In this document: one piece after another, positions 26,264 to 33,987 of the stretch | Layout: each line of letters starts with the position of its first letter | How positions within the stretch are numbered: the first letter of the stretch is position 1 | NCBI GenBank assembly: GCA_004554085.1 | Contig: SFNY01000010.1 | Coordinates: 1 to 42,229 of the forward strand | DNA from: Clostridiales bacterium | Lineage (GTDB): Bacteria > Bacillota > Clostridia > Christensenellales > Aristaeellaceae | Direction: 5' to 3' | Length of the DNA stretch: 42,229 bases | The notes under the pieces: model-generated | The model's input: the letters and a program-made list of their open reading frames with translations, nothing else | What the model was told of the DNA's origin: nothing | Database searches by the model: none | Position numbers and translations under genes: made by a program

Positions 26264-27335
26264 TCACTTGAATTCGTAGCGCCGCACCTTGATCATCCAC
26301 AGGAACAGCAGCGCGCCCAAAAAGGCGGTCAGAATGCCCACGGGGATCTCCGTGGGGCGGTTGAGCATCCGCGCGCCCACGTCCACCCAGATCATGAAGA
26401 TCGCGCCGCAGAGCGTGGCCAGCGGAACCATGCGCTTGTGATCCGGTCCCACCACCGAGCGCACGAAGTGCGGGATCACCAGCCCCACAAAGCCGATGCA
26501 GCCGCTGACAGCCACCGAGGTCGCCGTGAGCAGCGCGGTGATGAGGATCAGCAGCTTGCGCACCAGGTTCAGATTCACGCCCAAGGTAATGGCAGAGCTG
26601 TCGCCCATCATCATGGCGTTCAGAGGCTTGGCCATGGCCAGCATTGCCACGAAGCAGGGCACGATCAGCACCGCCAGCGGCGGCAGATCCGTCCATTTCG
26701 CGCTGCCCAGTCCGCCCAGCATCCAGAAGGTGGCCTCGCGCACGGCGGCGTCGTCCGGCGCGGTGTAGACGATGTAGTTGGTCATGGCGCTGCACAGCGA
26801 GCTGACCGCGACGCCCACCAGCACCAGTCGGATGGGTGTGATGCCGTCCCGGGATTTGGCCAGCGTATACACCAGAATAATCGACGTCAGCACGCCAGCG
26901 AACGCGCCCATGGAGACGGACAGCCTGCCGATGGGCAGGTATACGCCCACGATCATGGCCAGCACCGCGCCAAGGGACGCGCCGGAGGAGATGCCCAGCA
27001 CGTAGGGCTCCGCCAGCGGATTCTTGGTAAAGGCCTGCATGCCCACGCCGGACAGGGTCAGCCCCGCGCCCACCAGCATGCCCAGAATCACTCGCGGCGC
27101 GCGCAGGAACCACACGATGTTCTGCGTGCTCTCCCGGATTTCACCTAATTCGATGCGCTCCCCTGCGCCGAAGAGATCCAGAACCCGATGGAGCATGACC
27201 CGCCACACATCCCCCGAAGGGGATGGTGACGGAGCCAAGCGCCACGCCCAGCACGATGGAAACCACGAGCAGCGCGGCAAGGATCAGACAGCTGAGGAGC
27301 GTGTGCGCCTTGATGGCGCGGCAAATACCCTTCAT
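26264..27335 (-). CDS. FecCD-type permease (set 2), frameshifted near the N-terminus
   Basis: This membrane subunit of the importer would be about 356 residues. The true start is ATG 27335 (MKGICRAIKAHTLLSCLILAALLVVSIVLG, helix 1), four bases downstream of the binding-protein stop. After VTIPFG the frame is lost at a G5 run (27215-27211). Removing one G restores IPFGDVWRVMLHRVLDL, the normal family sequence. The rest is intact: RAPRVILGMLVGAGLTLSGVGMQAFTKNPLAEPYVLG, TLGVNLNLVRK, SVAVSGCIGFVGLVIPHFVR, PTEIPVGILTAFLGALLFLWMI. About ten helices. Because only one base is involved and the rest is well conserved, a sequencing error is as likely as a real mutation. The frame 26264-27280 has no proper start. 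Confidence 0.82.
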
Positions 27336-27338
27336 CGC

Positions 27339-28289
27339 TTATGCAAAGCAGTCGGGATGGAAGGCTCGGGCGAACTTCTCCACGGTGTCGCCGGTCATGG
27401 AGCAGGCGAACACCTCGCACAGCGTCACGGAGATGATGCGGTCATTCTGAATGGCGGAGACGGTGGAGAGAGCCGGATTGTTCTTCAGCTCGGCAATCTT
27501 CTGCTCCAGCGGGATACTGCCGTAGTCGTTGATGACAATCACGTCGGGGTTGCGCTCCACGATCTCCTCCCAGCCGACGGTGGCCCAGGTGGTGTCCAGA
27601 TCGGAGAAGATGTTCTCGCCGCCGGCGTGGCGGATCAGCGTGGCGGTGAAGTTGTTGCCGCAGGTATACGCACCGTTCTCCTGGGCCATGTCATAGACAA
27701 AGACCTTCACCGGCTCCTCGGCGGACACGGCCTCCTCGGCGGCGGCGATCTGCGCCTGCATGGCGCTGACGATCTCCTCGGCGCGATCCTCCACCTGGAA
27801 GATCTTGCCCAGATTGTAGAAGTCCTGATAGACCACATCCACGTCCGCGCCCACGGTGTAGCCCTCGATGGAGGACAGGGACATGATGCCGTAGCCGCTC
27901 AGCGTATCGTGGGTGGTGTTGCGCTTCTCGCTGAAGGAGCTGGAGCGGCCGTAGACGAAGTCGGGCTCCAGGGAGAGAATGGTCTCCAGCTCGATGTAGG
28001 TCTCCGCGGCCACGGGAATCCTGTCGTACTCCTCCTGATAGAGGGGATTGATCAGGGAATTGTTGTAGGCGGTGGCGATGATCCTGTCGCCCAGGCCCAG
28101 CGCCATCAGCTCGTCGCCGGCGCAGGCGTTGGCGGCGATGACCCGCTCGGGAACCTTGTCAAAGGTGACCTCCATGTCCATGTAGGTGGTCAGGGTGAAG
28201 GGGAAGGGGGATTCCTCCGCCATCGCGGCGCAGCCCAGCACCAGAATCAGGGCAAGTACCAGGGCCAGCAGTTGCTTCATATTCTTCAT
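27339..28289 (-). CDS. Iron/corrinoid ABC transporter substrate-binding lipoprotein (set 2)
   Basis: This periplasmic-binding-type lipoprotein has 316 residues from ATG 28289, with AGGAGG nine bases upstream; the longer reading overlaps the CGGC gene and is rejected. The signal peptide ends in the lipobox VLGC. The fold is the class III (BtuF/FepB/TroA-helix) type: PERVIAANACAGDELMALGLGDRIIATAY, LEPDFVYGRSSSF, and WEEIVERNPDVIVINDYG close to the end, as in the family. The ligand cannot be read from the sequence. It heads the set-2 operon, and no promoter of the GTTAG type is seen before it. Confidence 0.9.
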   Translation of the reverse strand: MKNMKQLLALVLALILVLGCAAMAEESPFPFTLTTYMDMEVTFDKVPERVIAANACAGDELMALGLGDRIIATAYNNSLINPLYQEEYDRIPVAAETYIELETILSLEPDFVYGRSSSFSEKRNTTHDTLSGYGIMSLSSIEGYTVGADVDVVYQDFYNLGKIFQVEDRAEEIVSAMQAQIAAAEEAVSAEEPVKVFVYDMAQENGAYTCGNNFTATLIRHAGGENIFSDLDTTWATVGWEEIVERNPDVIVINDYGSIPLEQKIAELKNNPALSTVSAIQNDRIISVTLCEVFACSMTGDTVEKFARAFHPDCFA

Positions 28290-28326
28290 TTGGTTTTTCC
28301 TCCTGTCATTTGTTTCTTTGTATAGA

Positions 28327-28668
28327 TTACCGCGCTTCATCCATGCGGCGAATCTCCATTCCATGCGCTTCCAGCGCAGAAAACATCGCGTCTCTGCGCG
28401 GACAGGCCCGCTTCTCCGAGGTCACGCAGGCCGATACATGCACCTGCGTCACGCCGGCCTTCTCCAGATGGTCCAGCCGCGCGCCAAAGTCCGCATCCGT
28501 CGCAGGATCGTTCTCACATCCGCAGCAGGCCGCAATGCCCGCAAGGCGCACATGCTTCCCCTTATACTCTGCGAAGGAGCGCTCCCGCTCGGACAGCAGG
28601 CGCAGGCAGTCCGTTCCGCAGCAGTTCTGCGCGGCCTTCCGGCAATTCAGAATCGCAATTCTGTTCAT
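28327..28668 (-). CDS. CGGC-domain metal-related small protein
   Basis: The protein has 113 residues and starts NRIAILNCRKAAQNCCGTDCLRLL, with ACCGCENDP in the middle and SACVTSEKRACPRRD after it. This matches the CGGC-domain family, small cysteine-rich proteins thought to bind metal; the signature glycine pair reads CCGC here. At least eight cysteines are present. The start overlaps the preceding ATPase stop (ATGA at 28668-28665), so it is the last gene of the set-3 transport operon. A role as a metal chaperone or sensor for that importer is inference. Confidence 0.75.
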   Translation of the reverse strand: MNRIAILNCRKAAQNCCGTDCLRLLSERERSFAEYKGKHVRLAGIAACCGCENDPATDADFGARLDHLEKAGVTQVHVSACVTSEKRACPRRDAMFSALEAHGMEIRRMDEAR

Positions 28669-29447
28669 ACTTCTCCCTCCTCCCTTCGGTGCGGAACCGC
28701 GTACCGCACGCCGTTATGCGGCGCAAAATCCATGCGCACGTGAAAGATCTCCCGAGTGCTCTCCTCGTTCAGCAGCGCCTCGGGCCGTCCGGATGCATAC
28801 ACGCCGCCGTCCCTGAGCAGTACGGTCTGATCCGCATAGGCGATGGCCAAATTCAGATCGTGCAGGATCGTGACGACCGTCAAGCCCTGACGCGCGCTCA
28901 TGCGGCGCATGCGCTCCATCACATCCTGCCGAAAATGCATGTCCAGATTGTTGGTTGGCTCGTCCAGCAGCAGGATGCGCGGCTGCTGCGCCATAGCGCG
29001 GGCAATGAACACGCGCTGCCGTTCGCCGCCGGAGAGCTGGCGCAGCGTTCGCATGGCGAGGGGTTCCAGAGCCATCTCCTCCAGCACCCGGGCTGCGATT
29101 TCGCGGTCCTCATTGCGAAGCCGGCCCCGCATGTGGGGAACGCGCCCGGAGAGCACGGTCTCCATCACACTCAGGCCGCTGTCGCCCGCCTGTGCGTTCT
29201 GCGGCACGTAGCCGATCAGACGCGCCCGCTGCCGCGGCGGCATCGCCAGCACGTCGCATCCGTCTGCAAGGATTCTGCCGGACTGAGGGCGCAAGATGCC
29301 GTTGATGCTCTTGAGCAGCGTGGTCTTGCCCGCACCGTTCGCGCCCATCAATGCACAGAAGCAACCGGAAGGAATTTCCAGCCGGACGCCGTCGAGCACC
29401 CGCTTTTGCCGGTATCCGCAGCAGAGATCCTCGATCTGAAGCATCAT
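28665..29447 (-). CDS. FecE-type ABC transporter ATPase (set 3)
   Basis: This ATPase has 260 residues. Walker A is GANGAGKTT, the Q-loop is in GYVPQNAQ, the signature RQLSGGERQRVFIA, Walker B ILLLDEPTNNLD and the switch HDLNLAIAYAD. It overlaps the C-terminal end of the truncated FecCD permease (stop at 29444) and the CGGC gene, so three genes are translationally coupled. Its permease lacks the first two-thirds, which suggests that this transporter no longer works unless another permease substitutes. Confidence 0.9.
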   Translation of the reverse strand: MMLQIEDLCCGYRQKRVLDGVRLEIPSGCFCALMGANGAGKTTLLKSINGILRPQSGRILADGCDVLAMPPRQRARLIGYVPQNAQAGDSGLSVMETVLSGRVPHMRGRLRNEDREIAARVLEEMALEPLAMRTLRQLSGGERQRVFIARAMAQQPRILLLDEPTNNLDMHFRQDVMERMRRMSARQGLTVVTILHDLNLAIAYADQTVLLRDGGVYASGRPEALLNEESTREIFHVRMDFAPHNGVRYAVPHRREEGEV

Positions 29448-29785
29448 TTCAGTCGCTCCTTTCTCTCCCGCAGAATCAGGTACAGAAACACCGGCACGCC
29501 GATGAAGGAAACCACGATGCCCACCGGAATGACCACGGGCGAAGCAATCGTGCGGCCCGCCAGATCCGCGAGCACCAGCAGCGCGCCGCCCACGAGGGCC
29601 GTGAGCGGAAACAGGGTTCGATGGTCGCCGCCCACCAGCAGGCGCGCGATGTGCGGTGCCACCAGTCCGACGAAGCCAATCACGCCGGTGAAACTGATGA
29701 TTGACGAGGCGATCAGCGTGACCATCATCCCGGAAACCAGCCGCAGCATACGCACGTTCACCCCCAGCGCGAGGGCGCTCTCATC
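29444..29785 (-). pseudogene. C-terminal fragment of a FecCD permease (set 3)
   Basis: The homology begins abruptly at 29785 with DESALALGVNVRMLRL, then SFTGVIGFVGLVAPHIARLLVGGDHR, SPVVIPVGIVVSFIGVPVFLYLIL, and a normal stop at 29444. Family permeases are about 330 residues; only 113 codons remain. A GTG at 29761 could restart translation, but the N-terminal helices are lost. Upstream of 29785 the sequence changes to the tail of an unrelated gene on the opposite strand. The break lies at the same place in the family alignment as the break of the set-1 permease at 23525. Confidence 0.8.
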
Positions 29786-29880
29786 AGGTGCTGGTGGGCC
29801 GCATCGTTTTGGCCTGCGTCTGGCTGTTCCACATCATTTACTTCAGCTTCGGCGTGAAGACGCTGAAGGAAAACGACTGA
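29785..29880 (+). pseudogene. C-terminal remnant of a membrane protein, possibly YbaN/DUF454
   Basis: The last 31 codons of a plus-strand gene, QVLVGRIVLACVWLFHIIYF then SFGVKTLKEND and TGA at 29878-29880. One hydrophobic helix ends in VKTLKE. Small DUF454 (YbaN) membrane proteins end in a helix followed by a similar KTLKE tail, so that is my best guess, with low certainty. It begins where the set-3 permease is cut, so both are products of one junction. Confidence 0.35.
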
Positions 29881-30026
29881 GCTGCATTCCCACCCGAATC
29901 CGCTTCTTCCGTCCGCACCGGATGCAGGGAGGTCGAATGGGACAGGGGCGCTTTCGCAACGGCACGGCCATTGTCAGGGCAGACGAAAACATCCTGCACG
30001 CTCCCGCAAAAATTCGTCAAAACGAC

Positions 30027-30055
30027 TTGACAGAGCGAGCGCGGTATGCTATATT
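30027..30055 (+). promoter_or_regulatory. Strong promoter of the DUF3793-flavodoxin operon
   Basis: TTGACA (30027-30032), 17-base spacer, TATATT (30050-30055) with an extended TGC. The start point would fall near 30062, at the edge of the operator 30064-30083. The whole gap 29881-30180 holds this promoter, two operator palindromes and no gene. Confidence 0.8.
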
Positions 30056-30063
30056 TGGAAACG

Positions 30064-30083
30064 TAGTTAGGTAAACCAAACTA
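30064..30083. promoter_or_regulatory. DtxR-type operator, box 1
   Basis: TAGTTAGGT, AA, ACCAAACTA: an inverted repeat with 8 of 9 positions matching. It contains GTTAG-N6-CAAAC (30066-30081), one mismatch to the window's repeated palindrome. It sits right at the expected transcription start of the promoter at 30027-30055, where binding would block initiation. Confidence 0.7.
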
Positions 30084-30135
30084 TGCCGATCCGAGGCTTC
30101 CCCGGGGAAGATTGGGCGGCATTATTTTAAAATGC

Positions 30136-30157
30136 GTAGTTAGTTATTTCTAACTAC
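30136..30157. promoter_or_regulatory. DtxR-type operator, box 2
   Basis: GTAGTTAG, TTATTT, CTAACTAC: perfect 8-base arms, with the core GTTAG-N6-CTAAC at 30139-30154. It lies in the leader, 24 bases before the start codon of the DUF3793 gene and 56 bases after box 1. Confidence 0.75.
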
Positions 30158-30180
30158 ATGCAGCAACAGGAGGAGATTTC

Positions 30181-30729
30181 ATGCCGGACGAAATGGTAAT
30201 TCGCCACTGTGCGCCGACGCTGGCTTCGATCAAGACTGCCAATCTGTTTTCCTGCGAATATGAAACGCTGGAGGAGCTGTATGCGAGCATCCGCAGTCTG
30301 AACCGCCGTCTTTCAGGCAAGGGACTGCGCATCCTGCCGCTCAAGTGCAGGGACGGGCGCGCACTGATCTATGTATACCGTCCGAACCGGCTGTTTCAGG
30401 ATCTGACCGATGCAAGCGCCACCGAGCTGCTGCGTGCCTGCGGCTATGAATGCTGCGGAACGAACCGCTGCATCGGGCGTCTGATCGAACGGCTTCAGGA
30501 GGGCGACGCCTTTCCCCACGAAATCGGCCTCTTTCTGGGCTATCCTCCAGAGGACGTGGAGGGCTTCATCTACCGACGCAGCGAGGCAAAGTACACGGGA
30601 TACTGGAAGGTCTACGGCGATGTGGAAAGCGCACAGCGCACCTTTCAGCGCTACCGCAGATGCACGGACAGCTATCTGAAGCAGGCTTCCAAGGGATTGG
30701 AGATCGAACGGCTCACCGTAGCCTTTTGA
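30181..30729 (+). CDS. DUF3793 family protein
   Basis: The protein has 182 residues. Opening motif VIRHCAPTLASIKTANLFSC and later FPHEIGLFLGYPPEDVEGFI are the hallmarks of DUF3793, a cytosolic family of unknown function found in Clostridia, usually beside a flavodoxin and under iron control. Conserved cysteines are in HCAPT, NLFSC and YECCGTNRC. ATG 30181 has AGGAGGAG upstream. It is the first gene of a two-gene operon with flavodoxin behind a strong promoter and two operators. A link to iron limitation is inferred from this arrangement. Confidence 0.85.
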   Translation: MPDEMVIRHCAPTLASIKTANLFSCEYETLEELYASIRSLNRRLSGKGLRILPLKCRDGRALIYVYRPNRLFQDLTDASATELLRACGYECCGTNRCIGRLIERLQEGDAFPHEIGLFLGYPPEDVEGFIYRRSEAKYTGYWKVYGDVESAQRTFQRYRRCTDSYLKQASKGLEIERLTVAF

Positions 30730-30764
30730 TACAAAATACAAACACAGGAAAGAAGGTTTTTGAA

Positions 30765-31187
30765 ATGAAAGTAGCAGTTGTTTTCTGGAGCGGAACCGGC
30801 AACACCGAGGCCATGGCACGGGCGGTTGCAGAAGGTGCGCGCAAGGCGGGTGCAGAGGCCGCGCTGCTGACCAGCGATGAATTCGGCGTGGAACAGGTCG
30901 CCGCTTTCGACGCCTTCGCCTTTGGCTGCCCGGCGATGGGTGCCGAGGTGCTGGAGGAGGATTCCTTTGATCCCATGTTCACCGTCTGCGAACGGGCGCT
31001 GGCCGGAAAGAAGGTCGCGCTGTTTGGCTCCTATGGCTGGGGCGACGGAGAATGGATGCGCTCCTGGGAGGATCGGTGCGCGGACGACGGCATTGCCCGT
31101 GTAGCGGAAAGCGTCATCTGTCAGGATACGCCGGACGAGGATGTGCTGAATCAGTGCAGGGATCTGGGTGCGGCTCTGGTGCAGTAG
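30765..31187 (+). CDS. Flavodoxin
   Basis: This small FMN-binding electron carrier replaces ferredoxin when iron is scarce. It has 140 residues. The phosphate-binding loop is WSGTGNTEAMA at 9-19; the FMN ring contacts lie in CPAMGAEVLEED and GSYGWGDGEWM. ATG 30765 begins KVAVVFWSG, preceded by AAGAAGG. It lies 35 bases after the DUF3793 stop and ends before a perfect 16-bp hairpin. Being the second gene behind two metal-type operators fits iron-starvation expression. Confidence 0.92.
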   Translation: MKVAVVFWSGTGNTEAMARAVAEGARKAGAEAALLTSDEFGVEQVAAFDAFAFGCPAMGAEVLEEDSFDPMFTVCERALAGKKVALFGSYGWGDGEWMRSWEDRCADDGIARVAESVICQDTPDEDVLNQCRDLGAALVQ

Positions 31188-31216
31188 GGGGTGTGCCGCA
31201 AGCGGCTTTTATACAA

Positions 31217-31248
31217 GCGGGGAGGAAACAGCGCTGTTTCCTCCCCGC
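31217..31248. terminator. Bidirectional terminator between flavodoxin and the DtxR-type gene
   Basis: A perfect 16-bp palindrome, GCGGGGAGGAAACAGC (31217-31232) with its complement directly adjacent (31233-31248), sits between two genes that converge (stops at 31187 and 31253). Short T runs follow on both sides. Confidence 0.85.
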
Positions 31249-31252
31249 ATTT

Positions 31253-31615
31253 CTACGGCCTGAGCTGACCGAGAATCGCTTCAAAGGTCGCCGGGCTGAT
31301 GACGTGCTCAATTTCGCAAGCGTCTGCACCTGCGTCGGCTTCATTTACGCCGATCTGCATCAGGAACTGCCGGATGACCTTGTGGCGGGTATAGATCTTC
31401 TGGGCAATCTGCATCCCCGCAGCAGTCAGCGTAATCAGGCTGTCCTTGTCCATTTCGATGTACCCGTTTTCACGCAGGTGCTTCATAGCGTAGCTGACGG
31501 AGGGTTTGGTGACGTTCAGCCGGGCGGCGATGTCGATGGAGCGCACCTCTCCCTTCTCCTCCTTGAGCATCAGGATCATCTCGAGGTAGTCCTCGGCAGA
31601 CTTGTGAATCTTCAT
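31253..31615 (-). CDS. DtxR/MntR-family metal-dependent repressor
   Basis: This is a metal-sensing repressor, 120 residues from ATG 31615, with GAGGG eight bases upstream; six codons upstream are probably untranslated. The winged helix is VRSIDIAARLNVTKPSVSYAMKHLRENGYIEM at about 28-60. The helical dimer/metal domain has RHKVIRQFLMQIG and CEIEHVIS. Against MntR and DtxR, Asp9 and Glu12 match the MntR Asp8/Glu11 pair, but the position of MntR Glu99 is Cys, as in DtxR Cys102. The SH3-like third domain is absent, as in MntR. Metal choice (iron or manganese) is therefore unclear. It is the obvious candidate for binding the GTTAG-N6-CTAAC boxes; its own promoter has no such box. Confidence 0.88.
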   Translation of the reverse strand: MKIHKSAEDYLEMILMLKEEKGEVRSIDIAARLNVTKPSVSYAMKHLRENGYIEMDKDSLITLTAAGMQIAQKIYTRHKVIRQFLMQIGVNEADAGADACEIEHVISPATFEAILGQLRP

Positions 31616-31641
31616 ATCCGGCACCCTCTGCATTTTTGTCT

Positions 31642-31670
31642 ATATTAACACAGGAAGACCCGTTTCGCAA
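31642..31670 (-). promoter_or_regulatory. Promoter of the DtxR-type gene
   Basis: Minus-strand TTGCGA (31670-31665), 17-base spacer, TAATAT (31647-31642), about 27 bases before the ATG. No GTTAG palindrome overlaps it, so the regulator seems not to control itself through that box. Confidence 0.5.
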
Positions 31671-31677
31671 GTGAAAA

Positions 31678-31704
31678 ATGCAGCCCCCGCACGGAGGACT
31701 GCAT
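31678..31704 (-). terminator. Terminator of the ZinT-like gene
   Basis: ATGCAG (31678-31683) pairs with CTGCAT (31699-31704), with further weak pairs inside, followed on the minus strand by TTTTTC. It lies 20 bases past the ZinT-like stop. Confidence 0.6.
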
Positions 31705-31724
31705 GAACATTGGGGATGAACGCT

Positions 31725-32402
31725 TTATTCACCTTCAGAAAGGTTTTCCGTTGCGAAGAGCCCAATGGCGCTGCGCATGTCTTCGTCGGTATAGTCTGCG
31801 GCGATGGCGGAGGCATTCCAGTAGGCGTATGCGCCCTCGAACCAGCTGTACAGATCCTCCAGATTCTCGGAATAGCGGAACTCCAGATGCCATGTCGTCG
31901 CCATGGTATCGGGCGAGAAGGCGAAGTAGGCGAACTGTCCCGCGTCCGCATCCTCACTCTGATAGAAGATGAAGTCGGATTCGCTGTCCACATCCATGCG
32001 GACGTAATTGTGGGAAAAGACCACGTTGCCATCCGCGTCCGTGCCGGAGATGGTGTTGCCATCCACCGTGAACCGTTCCACGCCGCCGAGGAAGGAGCAG
32101 TTGAAGCGCATGCCGGCGGGATCGTCCGCATACTGTGCGATGGCCTCTGCACCGTAGGGCTCGGCGGTACACATGCCGATCAGCATGTCCACCGTTGCTT
32201 CTGCATTCTCTTCACCCACCAGAGGCGTGACCGCCGCAATCCACGCGTCGCGGTATTCCTCACGATCCATCTCCGGGAAGATCTCCACATAGCTTCCGGC
32301 AATCTGTCCGAGATAATCGTCCGTGGCTTCGGCCTGTCCCACTGCACAGAAGGCAAGGAACGCAATGCAGCAGAGAATCAGAGAAAAAAAGCGTCTGTTC
32401 AT
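31725..32402 (-). CDS. ZinT/YodA-like secreted metal-binding protein
   Basis: The protein has 225 residues with a signal peptide (MNRRFFSLILCCIAFLAFCAVGQAEA). The second half has the order expected of the ZinT domain: VVFSHNYVRM, then DADAGQFAYFAFSPDTMATTWHLEFRYSENLEDLYSW, then AYWNASAIAADYTDEDM. This resembles E. coli ZinT and the AdcA C-terminal domain, which bind zinc outside the membrane. The His cluster of classical ZinT is thin here (H in WHLEF and in SHNY), so binding strength is uncertain. ATG 32402 has AGGAGG. A perfect GTTAG-N6-CTAAC box lies 23 bases upstream, which puts it in the metal regulon. Confidence 0.7.
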   Translation of the reverse strand: MNRRFFSLILCCIAFLAFCAVGQAEATDDYLGQIAGSYVEIFPEMDREEYRDAWIAAVTPLVGEENAEATVDMLIGMCTAEPYGAEAIAQYADDPAGMRFNCSFLGGVERFTVDGNTISGTDADGNVVFSHNYVRMDVDSESDFIFYQSEDADAGQFAYFAFSPDTMATTWHLEFRYSENLEDLYSWFEGAYAYWNASAIAADYTDEDMRSAIGLFATENLSEGE

Positions 32403-32424
32403 GGAAGTACCTCCTCGTTTTGTG

Positions 32425-32440
32425 GTTAGATATTTCTAAC
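32425..32440. promoter_or_regulatory. DtxR-type operator, box 3 (ZinT-like gene)
   Basis: GTTAG-ATATTT-CTAAC, perfect arms (GTTAGA/TCTAAC if extended). It lies between the AraC gene end (32442) and the ZinT-like start. A minus-strand TATACT (32456-32451) ten bases upstream would be the -10, the same spacing as at the DUF3793 promoter. Confidence 0.7.
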
Positions 32441-32441
32441 T

Positions 32442-33446
32442 CTATGACAAAGTATACTGCATTGCCTGCGGCGGCGCTATCCCGTTTTCGTTCGATTGTT
32501 CCGATTTGCGCATGGAATGGGCCTCTCTTCTGTATTCCGAGGGCGTTGTACCGTAGCGCTTTTTGAAGCAGGCGGAGAACTTGCTGACGCTGCTGTAACC
32601 CGCATCCAGGGCGATTTCGGTGATTTTGCGCAAGCTGCCGGTCAATTCCACCGCCGCCTGTTCCAGCCGGTATTCCTGAATGTAGTGATAGATGGGAACG
32701 CCATACACCTTCCGGAACAGCCTTTGAAGGTGGGAAACCGACATGCCGTGCTCCTCCGCCAGCCGGGGCAGTGCCGCATAGCCCTCGGAGAGCAGGTGAT
32801 CGCGCAGGTGCCGGATGATTTCCATCTGTCTGGAGGAACAGTAGCCCCGCAGCGCAGGCGCGCAGGGAATTCGCGCCAGCAGCATGAACAGCTCCAGAAC
32901 CTTCAGGCGCAGGTATTTGAGGTCGAAGTAGGCGGCATTTTCATAGATTTCCCGGAACACATGCTCACAGCGCGGCCCTGCACTCCCCGCAACGTACCAG
33001 CGGCCCGCGAGCAGCCTGTCCTGCAAGGCAACAAATTCCGTGGCAAAGCCGGGCGCATGCTTCTGCATCCATTGATGGGCAGCCCCGCAATTCACCATGA
33101 TGCACAGGCCGTCGTAGCGTCCAAGGGGAAATATGGATTCCGATTCCACGCCATGGATTCCATCGAAGCTGCTGACCGCCATGTCCCCGGGCGTCAGCAT
33201 AACGCAGTCGCGCTCGGAAAAGCGGCTCTCGAAGCGCACGTTCGCGCAGAAGTTGATCTCCAGCGCATCCTGCTTCGTGCGCTTTTCCGTGAAGCTCTGC
33301 GTTTCCAGGTGCAGCACCGCAAGCTGAACGCCGTCAAACAGCTCGTAGCAGGTCATTGTGCCGCTTCCCTCCGCATTTTCCGCAATGAAAAAGGCGTTTT
33401 TTCCGGATGAAGAGCTGCCCTTTTTTGCAAATTGAATCTGAATCAT
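32442..33446 (-). CDS. AraC-family transcriptional regulator
   Basis: The protein has 334 residues. The C-terminal 100 residues carry the two helix-turn-helix motifs: LPRLAEEHGMSVSHLQRLFRKVYGVPIYHYIQEYRLEQAAVEL and ITEIALDAGYSSVSKFSACFKKRYGTTPSEYRRE. The N-terminal 230 residues have an AraC-type ligand-sensing part of the kind found in siderophore regulators (YbtA/PchR-like), with ARFESRFSERDCVMLTPGDMAVSS-like strands. Iron or siderophore sensing is suggested by context only. It lies 39 bases from the ZinT-like gene on the same strand, separated by box 3. Confidence 0.88.
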   Translation of the reverse strand: MIQIQFAKKGSSSSGKNAFFIAENAEGSGTMTCYELFDGVQLAVLHLETQSFTEKRTKQDALEINFCANVRFESRFSERDCVMLTPGDMAVSSFDGIHGVESESIFPLGRYDGLCIMVNCGAAHQWMQKHAPGFATEFVALQDRLLAGRWYVAGSAGPRCEHVFREIYENAAYFDLKYLRLKVLELFMLLARIPCAPALRGYCSSRQMEIIRHLRDHLLSEGYAALPRLAEEHGMSVSHLQRLFRKVYGVPIYHYIQEYRLEQAAVELTGSLRKITEIALDAGYSSVSKFSACFKKRYGTTPSEYRREAHSMRKSEQSNENGIAPPQAMQYTLS

Positions 33447-33482
33447 GGCAACATCCTCCGCAAAGTATTTTTCGTCAGCAGC

Positions 33483-33977
33483 TTATGACGGGCCTTTCAA
33501 CCGCGAAGTCAGCATTTGTCCGCAAAGTCCTGTGAACAGGCCGGCAATCATGCCGGAAGCCAACAGCACAGGCAGGTAGGCAAACAGCCCCACGGTTCGG
33601 GTGATGGCAACGGCGACGAGAATCTGACCGAGGTTGTGAAAGGCAGCGCCGATCACGGATGCGATCCAGACCTGCTTTGAACTCAGAATGCGCCGCAGAA
33701 GCAGCATGACCAGATAGCACAGTGCACCGCCTGCGGCGCTGTACATGAGTGTCGAAACGTTTCCGGTCACAAAGGCGCCCAGAAGGATGCGGGCGCAGAG
33801 GATGGCCAGCGCATCGCGTGGCCCGATGGCAAACATGGCGTAGACGGTGATGATGTTGCTCAGCCCCAGTTTGATGCCGGGAACCGGACTGAGCGCAGGA
33901 AGGGCCGCCTCAATGGAGAAGATAATCAGCGCAAGGCCGGTGAGCAGTGCATTGCGCGTCAATCGTTGAATCCGCAT
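33483..33977 (-). CDS. Gx transporter family / HepS-like membrane protein
   Basis: This small membrane protein has 164 residues and five or six helices, of the Gx transporter (heptaprenyl diphosphate synthase component I) family, ECF S-component-like. Motifs: LTGLALIIFSIEAALPALSPVPGIKLGLSNIITVYAMF, GPRDALAILCARILLGAFVTGNVSTLMYSAAGG and GAAFHNLGQILVA, all family hallmarks. ATG 33977 has AAAGGAGG; the longer reading overlaps the upstream gene. In many Clostridia it sits with a NusG-II protein and ApbE as here, a cluster tied to flavin-linked extracytosolic redox proteins. Substrate is unproven. Confidence 0.9.
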   Translation of the reverse strand: MRIQRLTRNALLTGLALIIFSIEAALPALSPVPGIKLGLSNIITVYAMFAIGPRDALAILCARILLGAFVTGNVSTLMYSAAGGALCYLVMLLLRRILSSKQVWIASVIGAAFHNLGQILVAVAITRTVGLFAYLPVLLASGMIAGLFTGLCGQMLTSRLKGPS

Positions 33978-33987
33978 GCTGCCTCCT

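Noticed and set aside
23500..29900. Cobalamin riboswitch before the FecCD-type transport genes
   Set aside because: The 5' ends of sets 1 and 3 are lost at junctions, and the set-2 gap has no long structured leader; I see no B12-box-like segment.
29881..30180. A small gene in the 300-base gap
   Set aside because: The gap is occupied by a strong promoter and two operators; short frames there lack ribosome sites.
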